Assembly (NCBI RefSeq): GCF_000355695.1
Contig: NC_020891.1
Span: 1,054,001 to 1,118,000, forward strand
Length of the DNA stretch: 64,000 nucleotides
From: Clavibacter nebraskensis NCPPB 2581
GTDB lineage: Bacteria; Actinomycetota; Actinomycetes; Actinomycetales; Microbacteriaceae
Reading direction: 5' to 3'
Shown here one piece after another: positions 25,591 through 35,535 of this stretch (positions are counted from its first letter, which is position 1; every line of letters starts with the position of its first letter). Made by a program: the position numbers and the translations under genes. The notes beneath the pieces were generated by a model. The model did not search any database. It worked only from the letters and a program-made list of their open reading frames with translations, and had not been told where the DNA came from.

Positions 25591-26901
25591 ATGCGCATCC
25601 CCTCCCTCCTCGCCGCCGGCGTCGCCGCCCTCGGACTCCTCGCGGGCTCGTTCGCGGCACCCGCCCCCGCGGCCGAGGCGGCGCCCCGCGCGAGGTGGCT
25701 GCTCGTCGCCGACGCGCCCGCCCATGACGTCGCCGTCGTCGACGCGTCCACCGGCCGCATCACCGGGACGCTGCCGGGCGCGGCCCTCGGCACGCACGCC
25801 GGCGTGATCCAGATGGGCCACGGCCGCGTCGCCTTCGTCGACGAAGCTGGGCCGCGGCTCGACGTGGTCGACATCGCCTCGTCCGGCGTCCCGCGCATCG
25901 CGTCCTCCACGCCGATCTCCGCGATCGCCGGCGCGTGGACCCGGGCCGGCTGGATCGCCGACGACCCGGGCCACCGCTTCGTGGCGGTGGGGTCGGACCT
26001 CGACGGATCCACCGCGCAGCAGGTCACGGTGCTCGACACCCGCACGGGCGTGGCCCGCACCGCCACCATCCGCACCAGCGAGGTCACACTCGCCACGACG
26101 GGTGAGCGAGGCACCGAGGAGATGGAGACGTTCCTCGTCGGCTCGCCGCTGCGCCTCGTCGTGAGCGCGGGCGGCCGCCTCGACGCGTACGACGTCGCGT
26201 CGATCCTCGGCGGCGACACCGCCCCGGCCCCCGTGGCGAGCACCCCGCTCGGCGCGTACCCGCACGGTCCCGTGGCGGACGCGCGCGGCACCGTGATCGG
26301 CTCCACGCTGTACGACGGGATCGAGACGGTGCCGCTGACGCGCGGCGGCTTCGGCGCCTCCGTCTCCCGCGCCTACCCCGAGCCCGCCGTGCAGAGCTAC
26401 CGGCCGCGCATGGCGCCCGACGGGGAGACCGCCGTGGGCACGCAGACCGGCACCGGTCCGGGTGCGCCCACGCTGCTCACGTCGTCGTCGATGCGCGGGC
26501 GGGGAGTCGCCAGCGTCGCCCTCGGCTCGGGCACGTCCACGCGCGCGGTCGTCACGCCCGGCTACGCGGCCGCGGTCGTGACCGCCGGCGGCGTGGACAC
26601 GCTGTCCCTCGTCGCCCGCGGACGCGCCGGCCTGTACGACGGTGCCGTGACGACCGTGCGGCTGCCGGCCCTCGGGCAGGTGCCGGGCGCCGGATCCGCC
26701 GCGCGCTTCCTCGCCGCGTCCGACGACGGCTCCGAGCTGTTCCTGTCCCGGGCGGGCACGGGATCCGTCCTCGAGATCGACGTCGCCGGCACACGGGCGA
26801 CGGTGCGCGGCACGATCGCTGTCCCGTCCGCGCTCGCGGACGGCGGGTACCTCGCCACGGTGGATCCGCACCAGCGGCCCTACGACCTCAGCGGGCGCTG
26901 A
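25591..26901 (+). CDS. Secreted beta-propeller-like protein, possible zinc-starvation gene
   Basis: A 436-residue protein with a Sec signal peptide (MRIPSLLAAGVAALGLLAGSF, probable cleavage after AEA at about 35). The mature part has repeating beta-strand units with turns such as VAVVDASTGRITGTLPG, VTVLDTRTGVARTATI and VLEIDVAGTRATVRGTI, as in YVTN/WD40-like propellers. Exported propellers (AztD type) occur as zinc chaperones beside zinc ABC transporters; combined with the Zur-like box, a zinc role is a reasonable guess, but no transporter genes adjoin. Its mature part has few clustered His residues. The start has a weak AAAGCGGG upstream. Confidence 0.72.
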   Translation: MRIPSLLAAGVAALGLLAGSFAAPAPAAEAAPRARWLLVADAPAHDVAVVDASTGRITGTLPGAALGTHAGVIQMGHGRVAFVDEAGPRLDVVDIASSGVPRIASSTPISAIAGAWTRAGWIADDPGHRFVAVGSDLDGSTAQQVTVLDTRTGVARTATIRTSEVTLATTGERGTEEMETFLVGSPLRLVVSAGGRLDAYDVASILGGDTAPAPVASTPLGAYPHGPVADARGTVIGSTLYDGIETVPLTRGGFGASVSRAYPEPAVQSYRPRMAPDGETAVGTQTGTGPGAPTLLTSSSMRGRGVASVALGSGTSTRAVVTPGYAAAVVTAGGVDTLSLVARGRAGLYDGAVTTVRLPALGQVPGAGSAARFLAASDDGSELFLSRAGTGSVLEIDVAGTRATVRGTIAVPSALADGGYLATVDPHQRPYDLSGR

Positions 26902-26919
26902 CCGCGGCACCCCGCCCCG

Positions 26920-26965
26920 CGCACGACGAGGGCCGCCCGGATGACCGGGCGGCCCTCGTCGTGCG
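26920..26965. terminator. Very long perfect hairpin between convergent genes
   Basis: A 21 bp uninterrupted stem (26920-26940 with 26945-26965) with loop ATGA separates the propeller gene and the ABM gene. It has no T tract but is the strongest hairpin of the window and should act on both strands. Confidence 0.75.
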
Positions 26966-26979
26966 TCGTGCGCGCGTCG

Positions 26980-27282
26980 CTACAGCGCGAGCGCGATGCG
27001 CCCGCTGAACACGCGGGTCACGGGCGGCGCGGCCAGCACCTCGCCGAGGCGGGCGGCGCCCTCCGGGGTGGCGCGCCAGGCGACGTACGCGTCGTGGTCG
27101 GCGGTGGACGCCCACTGCTCCACGACGACCATGCGGGCGGGGTCTGCGTCGTCGACGAGGACCTCGAGCCCCTCGTTGCCGGCGAACGCGCGGGTGGCCT
27201 GCAGGGTCTCGGCGAGGACGTCGGCGACGTCGGCCAGGCGGCTCTCGTCGACCTGGATCTCGAGGTGCACGGTGGTGCTCAT
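26980..27282 (-). CDS. Antibiotic biosynthesis monooxygenase (ABM) domain protein
   Basis: A 100-residue single-domain ABM protein (ferredoxin-like dimeric barrel). It has the family pattern of a first strand (TVHLEIQV), a helix (LADVADVLAETLQATRAF), then EVLVDDADPARMVVVEQWAS and the HDAYVAWRATPEG helix. Members act as small cofactor-free monooxygenases or stress proteins such as YgiN; the substrate is unknown. The start at 27282 has GGAG upstream and matches the domain N-terminus. Confidence 0.82.
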   Translation of the reverse strand: MSTTVHLEIQVDESRLADVADVLAETLQATRAFAGNEGLEVLVDDADPARMVVVEQWASTADHDAYVAWRATPEGAARLGEVLAAPPVTRVFSGRIALAL

Positions 27283-27451
27283 GGTGTCTCCGGTCCCGAC
27301 GGCGGGCGGGCGGGTCCGCGCGCGACGTCGATCATGTGCGGGGACGTTCCCCTGTCCCATCCAACCCCTCGCGGGTGGGCGGCACTCCCGACGGGCACGC
27401 GCGGGCGTGTCGGCAGGGAGCGGTGGGCGCCCGATCGGGACGCCCCGCGGC

Positions 27452-28327
27452 TCACCGGTCGCGGCGGAGCGCCGTGCGGAGCCGCTGGTACCCGGACACC
27501 ACGGGCGGCGCGACGGGCGTCTTCTCGGGCGCCACGTCGAGCCGGAGCTGCCGCTGCGCGAACTCGCGCGTCTCGATCAGCATCGCGAGCCGCTGCTCCT
27601 CGTTCTTGGCCTTGCGGGTGTTGACCTCGGCGACGACGCCGCCCTGCCAGCCCTGCTCGGCGAGCCAGCGGAGCGTCTCCGCGACGGGCTGCGTGCCGCG
27701 GCCGGGGAGGAGGTGCTCGTCGAGGATGCGGCCGTCGTCCTGCGAGCCGGATCCGTCGCACAGGTGCACGTGGCGCAGGCGCGGGCCGAGGGCCTTGGCC
27801 ATCTCGAGCGCGTCCTGTCCGGAGAGGGAGGCATGCGAGAAGTCGAGCGTGGTGGCGTCGCAGTCCATGTCCCGCGGATCCCAGCCGGGTGAGTACGCCT
27901 TCATGCTGCGGCCGGCGATCTGCCACGGGAACATGTTCTCGACGGCGATCTCGACGCCCGTCTCCGTCTGGATGGAGCGCACGATGTCGAGGAACGACTC
28001 GGCGTAGTCGGCCTGCCAGCGGAACGGCGGGTGCACGACGACGGCGGGCGCCCCGACTGCGCGGGCGAGCTCGGCGGACCGCTCGAGCTTCACCTTCGGG
28101 TCCCTGCCCCACACGAAGTGCGTGAGCAGCAGGACGGGCGCGTGGATGGAGAGGACGGGCAGGCCGTGCTTCTCCGACATGGTGCGCAGGGCGGCGGCGT
28201 CCTGGGTGACCTCGTCGTTCGTCACCATGATCTCGACGCCGTCGAAGCCGGCGCGCTTCGCCATGAGGAAGGCGTTCTCGACGGGCTGGGGGTACACGCA
28301 GGTGGTGCTCATGCCTACTCGGATCAC
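27452..28327 (-). CDS. Sugar phosphate isomerase/epimerase family (AP endonuclease 2-like TIM barrel)
   Basis: A 291-residue TIM barrel of the Xyl-isomerase-like superfamily. Visible metal-site segments are FDGVEIMVTND, VVHPPFRWQ, IAVENMFPW (Glu ligand), DFSHAS, RHVHLCDG and VVAEVNTR. Members isomerise sugars or inositol derivatives; the substrate is unresolved. The GTG at 28327 sits 7 nt after TAGGGT and fits a leaderless start; an ATG at 28312 is an alternative. It is divergent from the fructosamine-kinase-like gene across 147 bp, which hints at a shared sugar-phosphate theme but proves nothing. Confidence 0.82.
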   Translation of the reverse strand: MIRVGMSTTCVYPQPVENAFLMAKRAGFDGVEIMVTNDEVTQDAAALRTMSEKHGLPVLSIHAPVLLLTHFVWGRDPKVKLERSAELARAVGAPAVVVHPPFRWQADYAESFLDIVRSIQTETGVEIAVENMFPWQIAGRSMKAYSPGWDPRDMDCDATTLDFSHASLSGQDALEMAKALGPRLRHVHLCDGSGSQDDGRILDEHLLPGRGTQPVAETLRWLAEQGWQGGVVAEVNTRKAKNEEQRLAMLIETREFAQRQLRLDVAPEKTPVAPPVVSGYQRLRTALRRDR

Positions 28328-28334
28328 GTCGGCG

Positions 28335-28340
28335 ACCCTA
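28335..28340 (-). promoter_or_regulatory. -10 hexamer TAGGGT, leaderless promoter
   Basis: On the minus strand TAGGGT ends 7 nt before the GTG at 28327. Confidence 0.42.
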
Positions 28341-28474
28341 CCCGCCGCCCCTGTGCCCCCGGGATACGCGGGCGGTCCGGCGCGTGTCGGGTGCGCGGCG
28401 CGCACAGCGGGGGTCGGCATGCTGGACCGGACGGGAGCGCGGTCGACGCACCTCCCGCGAGGAGGGGAGCGGGC

Positions 28475-29299
28475 ATGGCGGCTGCGGGATCGAGCGGGAG
28501 CGGGGGCGCGCAGGCGTTCCGGAAGGAGCGAGCCGACGCGCCGCGCGGGTTCTTCGAGGCCGAGGCGGCCGGGCTCGCGTGGCTGGCGGAGGCGGAGTCC
28601 GACGGGGGAGCGCGCATCGTGCGGGTGCTCGACGTGGCGCCCGGCCGCATCGACCTCGAGCGCCTCGCGCCCGCCCGTCCCACGCGCGAGGCCGCCTGGG
28701 CGCTCGGCACGGCGCTCGCCGTGACCCACGCCGCCGGCGCGCCCGCGTTCGGGTCCCCACCGGCAGGGCTCGACGGCCCCGCCTTCATCGGCCGGCAGCC
28801 GCTGTCGGTGCTCGACGGAGACGGAGACGCGGACGGCGCGGGGGAGGGCTGGGGCGCCTGGTACGCCCGCGAGCGCGTGCTGCCGTACCTCCGTCGCGCG
28901 GTCGACGCCGGCAACGCGACCTCCGCGCAGGCGGCCGACGTGGAGCGGGCGTGCGCCCTCGCCGCGGACGGCCGGTTCGACGACCCGGTGCCGCCCGCCC
29001 GGATCCACGGCGACCTCTGGTCGGGCAACGTGCAGTGGACGGACGCCGGCGCCGTGCTCATCGACCCGGCCGCGCACGGTGGCCACCGCGAGACCGACCT
29101 CGCGATGCTCGCGCTCTTCGGCTGCCCCGGCCTCGACGACCTCCTCGGCGCGTACGCGGACACCGGATCCCTCGCCGCCGGCTGGCGCGCCCGCGTGCCG
29201 CTGCACCAGCTGCACCCGCTCGCCGTGCACGCCGCGTCGCACGGCCCGTCCTACGGCGACGCGCTGCACGACGCGGCCCGCGCGGTGCTCCGGATGTGA
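28475..29299 (+). CDS. Fructosamine kinase family protein
   Basis: A 274-residue fructosamine-3-kinase/ketosamine kinase-like protein (APH fold). The N-lobe begins [21 protein letters not shown], where the Lys is the likely ATP-binding residue and the Glu in the FFEAEA helix its partner. The catalytic loop is HGDLWSGNV and the DFG-equivalent is [17 protein letters not shown], both diagnostic of the family. These kinases phosphorylate Amadori products so that they break down. GAGGAGGGGAG before the ATG at 28475 fixes the start. Confidence 0.88.
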   Translation: MAAAGSSGSGGAQAFRKERADAPRGFFEAEAAGLAWLAEAESDGGARIVRVLDVAPGRIDLERLAPARPTREAAWALGTALAVTHAAGAPAFGSPPAGLDGPAFIGRQPLSVLDGDGDADGAGEGWGAWYARERVLPYLRRAVDAGNATSAQAADVERACALAADGRFDDPVPPARIHGDLWSGNVQWTDAGAVLIDPAAHGGHRETDLAMLALFGCPGLDDLLGAYADTGSLAAGWRARVPLHQLHPLAVHAASHGPSYGDALHDAARAVLRM

Positions 29300-29343
29300 C
29301 GCCGGCGGACGCGCGACCCCCGGTCAGGCCGGGGTGGGGCTGG

Positions 29344-29349
29344 TAGCCT
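29344..29349 (+). promoter_or_regulatory. -10 hexamer TAGCCT, probable otsA promoter
   Basis: TAGCCT lies 50 nt before the otsA GTG, giving a leader of about 44 nt; a small GC hairpin lies just upstream. Confidence 0.4.
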
Positions 29350-29399
29350 CGACCCACCGAGCAGGTACCACAGAGCTCTGCGCAACCGAGACGGGAACC

Positions 29400-30995
<1,596 letters not shown>

Positions 30996-31000
30996 CGCGC

Positions 31001-31828
31001 GTGGCCGAGCTGACCACCGACATCCAGGCCAAGGGCGGCCGCGGATTCCCCGGTCGCCTGTTCGAGGCGCTCACCGAGCTCGCGCGCACGCCGCGCCTGC
31101 TCGTGGCGCTCGACTTCGACGGCACGCTCGCGCCCGAGGTCGACGACCCCGAGAAGGCGCGCGCGGTCCCCGAGGCCCGCGCCGCGGTGCTCGCGCTCCT
31201 CGCGTTGCCCGAGACGCGCGTCGCTCTCGTGTCAGGTCGGGCGCTGCGGAGCCTCGAGGCCGTGGCCGACCTGCCGGACGACGTGCTGCTCGTGGGATCC
31301 CACGGGGTGGAGATCCGCCTCGACACCGACGACATCGAGCTCACCCTCGACGAGGGCGAGCTCGCCCAGCGCGGTGTGCTCTCCGACGTGCTCGGGCAGG
31401 TCGCCGACTCCCTCGACGAGGTGTGGATCGAGGAGAAGCCCGCGGGCTTCGCCCTGCACACGCGCCTCGCCACGGAGAAGCACAGCCGCATCGCGCACCT
31501 CGTCGCGACGCAGGAGGCGCACGCCGAGGTCGAGGGCCTCAAGGTGCGCTCCGGCAAGGACGTGCTGGAGTTCAGCGTCCGGCACGCGACCAAGGGCGAG
31601 GCGGTCGAGCACCTGCGCCGGTACGCCGAGGCGACGGCCGTCTTCTACGCGGGCGACGACGTCACCGACGAGGACGCGTTCGCCGCGCTCCAGGCCGGCG
31701 ACTTCGGGCTCAAGAGCGGCACGGGCGCCACGGCGGCGGACTTCCGCGTCGACGGCCCGCACGACGTCGCGCGCGTGCTCCAGGTGCTCGCCGACCTCCG
31801 CGCCGAGCCGGCCGTCCATCCCGATTGA
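31001..31828 (+). CDS. otsB: Trehalose-6-phosphate phosphatase
   Basis: A 275-residue HAD-superfamily phosphatase completing trehalose synthesis. The nucleophile motif LVALDFDGTLAPE places D38 and D40 as the catalytic aspartates. Motif II is VALVSGR, motif III includes EFSVRHATKG, and the metal motif is YAGDDVTDEDAF. The GTG at 31001 lies 5 nt after otsA, with only a distant GAGGG. The length is normal for bacterial OtsB. Confidence 0.93.
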   Translation: MAELTTDIQAKGGRGFPGRLFEALTELARTPRLLVALDFDGTLAPEVDDPEKARAVPEARAAVLALLALPETRVALVSGRALRSLEAVADLPDDVLLVGSHGVEIRLDTDDIELTLDEGELAQRGVLSDVLGQVADSLDEVWIEEKPAGFALHTRLATEKHSRIAHLVATQEAHAEVEGLKVRSGKDVLEFSVRHATKGEAVEHLRRYAEATAVFYAGDDVTDEDAFAALQAGDFGLKSGTGATAADFRVDGPHDVARVLQVLADLRAEPAVHPD

Positions 31829-31845
31829 GGCGGCCGCCCCGGTCT

Positions 31846-31868
31846 CTCAGGTAGGGCTCAGGTAGACT
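31846..31868 (+). promoter_or_regulatory. mrp promoter with an 11 bp-period direct repeat
   Basis: CTCAGGTAG occurs at 31846-31854 and again at 31857-31865, one helical turn apart, and the second copy overlaps the -10 hexamer TAGACT (31863-31868). The mrpA GTG follows with GAGAGGAGA as ribosome site. The repeat could be a regulator site. Confidence 0.5.
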
Positions 31869-31902
31869 GGGGAAATAGCCGACTCGCGAGAGGAGACCGC
31901 AC

Positions 31903-34900
31903 GTGATCGTCCTCCTCGCGGTGTTCCTGGTCGCCTCCGTCGGCATCCCCCTCCTCGCCCGCGCGCTCGGCGTGCGCGCGTTCGTCGTCGCCGCCCTCGT
32001 GCCGGCCGCCGCCTTCGCCTACACGGTCGCGCAGGGCCCGGCCGTGCTGCCCGACGGCGAGGTCGTCGAGCGCGTCGAGTGGATCCCGTCGCTCGGCATC
32101 ACGCTCGACATGCGGATGGACGCGCTCTCCTGGCTCCTGTCGCTCGTGGTCACGGGCGTCGGCGCCCTCGTGCTCCTCTACTGCGCGCGCTACTTCCGCA
32201 GCTCGGAGGACGGCCTCGGCCGATTCGCGGGTCTCCTCGTCGCGTTCGCGGGCGTCATGTTCGGCCTCGTCCTCGCCGACGACGTCTTCGTGCTCTTCAC
32301 CTTCTGGGAGGCGACGAGCGTCCTCTCCTACCTCCTCATCGGGCACCACACCGGCAAGAAGGCGAGCCGCGGCGCCGCGCTGCAGGCCCTCCTCGTCACC
32401 ACGGCGGGCGGGCTCGCCATGCTCGTCGGCCTCGTGATCCTCTCGGTCGCGGGCGGCACCACGAGCCTCGCCGCGCTCATCCAGGATCCGCCCGGCGGCC
32501 CGCTCATCCCCGTCGCGGTCGTGCTGATCCTCCTCGGCGCGCTCTCGAAGTCCGCCCTCGTGCCCTTCCACTTCTGGCTGCCCGCCGCCATGGCCGCGCC
32601 GACCCCGGTGAGCGCATACCTGCACGCCGCCGCGATGGTGAAGGCCGGCATCTACCTCATCGCCCGTCTCGCGCCCGGCTACGCGGACGTCCCCGGCTGG
32701 CGCGTGCTGCTCGTGGCGCTCGGCGTCGCGACGATGCTCGTCGGCGGCTGGCGCGCGCTCAAGCAGATGGACCTCAAGCTCGTCCTCGCCTACGGCACGG
32801 TCAGCCAGCTGGGCTTCCTCACCGTGGTGGTCGGCTACGGCACGCGGGACGCCGCGCTCGCGGGCGTCGCGCTCCTCCTCGCGCACGCGCTGTTCAAGGC
32901 GACCCTGTTCCTCGTGGTCGGCGTCGTCGACCACCGGGCCGGCACCCGCGACCTCCGCAAGATCAGCGGGCTAGGCCGCAAGGCGCCCGTGCTCGCGGTC
33001 GTCGCGGCGCTCGCGCTCGCCTCCATGGCCGGCCTCCCGCCCTTCCTCGGCTTCGTCGCGAAGGAGGCCGTGCTCTCGGCCCTGCTCCTCGACGCGGAGC
33101 TGGGCGGCGGCCTCGGCTGGGTCGCCGTCGTCGGCGTGTCCGTCGGATCCTGCCTCACCGTCGCCTACAGCGCGCGCTTCATGTGGGGCGCCTTCGCCCG
33201 CAAGCGCGGGGTGGACGAGGTGCAGCCTGTGCACGAGCACCTCGACTTCCTCGTGCCGCCGGCCGTGCTCGCCGTCACCGGCCTCGCGCTCGGGTTCCTC
33301 GCCTCCTCCGTCGACGGCTGGATCGCGGGATACGCGGACACGCTCCCGGCCGCGAGCGCCGGCGCCTCCGGGGAGCCCGACCACACGTACCACCTCGCGC
33401 TCTGGCACGGGATCGAGCCGGCGCTCCTCATCTCCGCGGGCACGCTCGTCGTCGGCCTCACGATGTTCCGCCTCCGCGACGGGGTCTTCGCGCTGCAGTC
33501 GCGCGTGCCGTCCTGGATCGACGCGGCCCGCATCTACTGGGCGTCGATGCGGCTCATCGACCGGGTCGCCGCGCGCACCACCGCGACCACCCAGCGCGGC
33601 TCGCTCCCGTTCTACGCGGCTCATCGACCGGGTCGCCGCGCGCACCACCGCGACCACCCAGCGCGGCTCGCTCCCGTTCTACCTCGGAGTGATCCTGCTC
33701 GTGCTCATCGGGTCGGTCGGATCCGCGCTCGCGCTCAACCGCTCCTGGCCGACCACCGCGGTGCCCTTCGACCACCCGGCGCAGCCCGTGATCGGCGTGG
33801 TGATGATCGTGGCGGCCGTCGCCGCCGCCCGCGCGGGCAAGCGGTTCCAGGCCGTCGTGCTCGTGGGCGTCACGGGCTACGGCATGGCCGCGCTCTTCGC
33901 CCTGCACGGCGCGCCCGACCTGGCGCTCACGCAGGTGCTGATCGAGACGATCACGCTCGTCGCCTTCGTCCTCGTGCTCCGCCGCCTGCCCGTCCGGCTG
34001 GGGGAGCGGAACCGGTCGGTGCACCCTGTGTGGCGCGCCTCCATCGGCATCGCGGTCGCCGCGCTCATGTCCACCGTCGCGGTCGTCGCGCTCGGCGCGC
34101 GCGTCGCGTCGCCCATCTCGCTCGAGTTCCCGCGCCTCGCCTACGAGCAGGGCCACGGCAGCAACGTCGTCAACGTCACGCTCGTCGACCTCCGCGGCTG
34201 GGACACCATGGGCGAGATCTCGGTGCTCATCGTCGCGGCCACGGGCGTCGCGAGCCTCATCTTCCTCAACCGCCGCACCGACTCCCTGCCGCGCCTCACC
34301 GCGCCGTCGCGCCGCAGCCTCATCGCCCGGCTCACCGGACGGCACGACCCCGAGGGCGCCGAGGCGCCGCTCGAGGTCGAGCACGGCGTCGGCGGGCCGC
34401 GCATGGACGCGCGCGACGCGGTCACGGACTCGCACCGCGACCAGCGCAGCCCCTGGCTCCTCGCCGGCCGCACGCTCGCCCCGCAGAACCGGTCGATCCT
34501 CCTCGAGGTCGTCGTCCGGCTCCTCTTCCACAGCCTCATCGTGGTGTCCGTGTACCTGCTCTTCTCCGGCCACAACCTGCCGGGCGGCGGATTCGCGGGA
34601 GGCCTCCTCGCGGGCATGGCGCTCGTCGCGCGCTACCTCGCGGGCGGCCGGTACGAGCTCGGCGCCGCGGCGCCCGTGGACGCCGGCCGCGTGCTGGGCA
34701 CGGGCCTCGTCTTCGCGGTCGGCACGGCGGCGGTGCCGCTCCTCTTCGGCGCCGACGCCCTCACCTCCACGTGGATCGACACCGAGGTGCCGTTCGTCGG
34801 CCACGTCGAGTTCGTCACGAGCACGTTCTTCGACGTCGGCGTCTACCTCGTCGTCGTCGGCCTCACCCTCGACGTGCTCCGCAGCCTCGGCGCGGAGGTC

Positions 34901-34978
34901 GACCGCCAGGAGGAGAGCGACCGGACGGTCGAGCAGGGAGCGGACGGCATGGAGACCGAGCAGGGGGTGAGCGTGTGA
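31903..34978 (+). pseudogene. mrpA: mrpAB (Na+/H+ antiporter subunits A+B), frameshifted by a 67 bp tandem duplication
   Basis: Two frames together encode a normal MrpA-MrpB fusion. The first 571 codons (31903-33615) are the NuoL-like MrpA antiporter module, with ADDVFVLFTFWEATSVLSYLL, KSALVPFHFWLPAAMAAPTP and HALFKATLF. The gene resumes one frame over from the second repeat copy (about 33617) and runs to 34978, encoding the MrpA C-terminal part and an MrpB domain (LFSGHNLPGGGFAGGL). A 67 bp direct duplication at 33549-33682 causes the shift; removing one copy leaves 1003 codons in one frame. Unshifted translation instead runs through about 450 Arg/Pro-rich nonsense residues into mrpC (1210 codons). 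The Mrp complex should be inactive unless the duplication reverts or is an assembly error. Confidence 0.88.
33549..33682 (+). repeat. 67 bp tandem duplication inside mrpA
   Basis: Copies at 33549-33615 and 33616-33682 are identical by eye and directly adjacent. The unit encodes the cytoplasmic segment RLIDRVAARTTATTQRG in the intact frame. 67 is not a multiple of three, hence the frameshift. Confidence 0.95.
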
Positions 34979-35535
34979 GCGTCTCCGTCACCCTCATCGT
35001 GATCATGGCCGCGCTGTACGCCACGGGCATCTACCTCATGCTCGAGCGCAGCATGACGCGCGTGCTCCTCGGGTTCCTGCTGGTGGGCAACGCGACCAAC
35101 ATCCTCATCCTCATCATGTCCGGCCGCGTGGGGCTCGCGCCCATCTACGACCCTGACGTGGATCCGTCGGAGTACGCCGACCCGCTGCCGCAGGCCCTCA
35201 TCCTCACCGCCATCGTCATCACCTTCGGCGTCTCGGCCTTCCTCATGGCGCTCATCTACCGCTCCTGGCGGCTGGCCAACGCCGACGTGGTGACGGACGA
35301 CGAGGACGACCTCGCGATGCGCGGCCCCCGCACGGGCCTCGGCGAGGAGCCCACCGTGCCCGACGATGACGACACCGAGTTCGGCACCAACGCCGAGGCC
35401 GCGATCGCCTCCGCCCGGAAGCTCCGCGACAACCGATCCGACCTGGAGGAGGCCATCGACGACTCCGCCGACGACGATGACGACCGCGACTTCCGCACGA
35501 GGCGTGCCGAGAAGGGGACGGGGGACGACCGATGA
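34975..35535 (+). CDS. mrpC: Mrp antiporter subunit C
   Basis: A 186-residue NuoK-like subunit of the Mrp Na+/H+ antiporter. Three helices (about 3-22, 28-50, 66-92) are present, with GIYLMLERSMTRVLLGFLLVGNATNILIL and the PLPQALILTAIVI signature. A hydrophilic Asp/Glu-rich C-terminal tail of about 85 residues extends beyond the family core (about 110). GTGA overlaps the mrpAB stop by 4 nt. Because it is in the frame that the broken mrpA falls into, it could also be made as the tail of a long aberrant fusion. Confidence 0.9.
   Translation: MSVSVTLIVIMAALYATGIYLMLERSMTRVLLGFLLVGNATNILILIMSGRVGLAPIYDPDVDPSEYADPLPQALILTAIVITFGVSAFLMALIYRSWRLANADVVTDDEDDLAMRGPRTGLGEEPTVPDDDDTEFGTNAEAAIASARKLRDNRSDLEEAIDDSADDDDDRDFRTRRAEKGTGDDR

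Noticed and set aside
31903-35535. A single 1210-residue open frame
   Set aside because: Only residues 1-571 and the last 186 match real proteins (MrpA and MrpC). The middle is Arg/Pro/His-rich out-of-frame sequence of the mrpA 3' part, opened by the 67 bp duplication.
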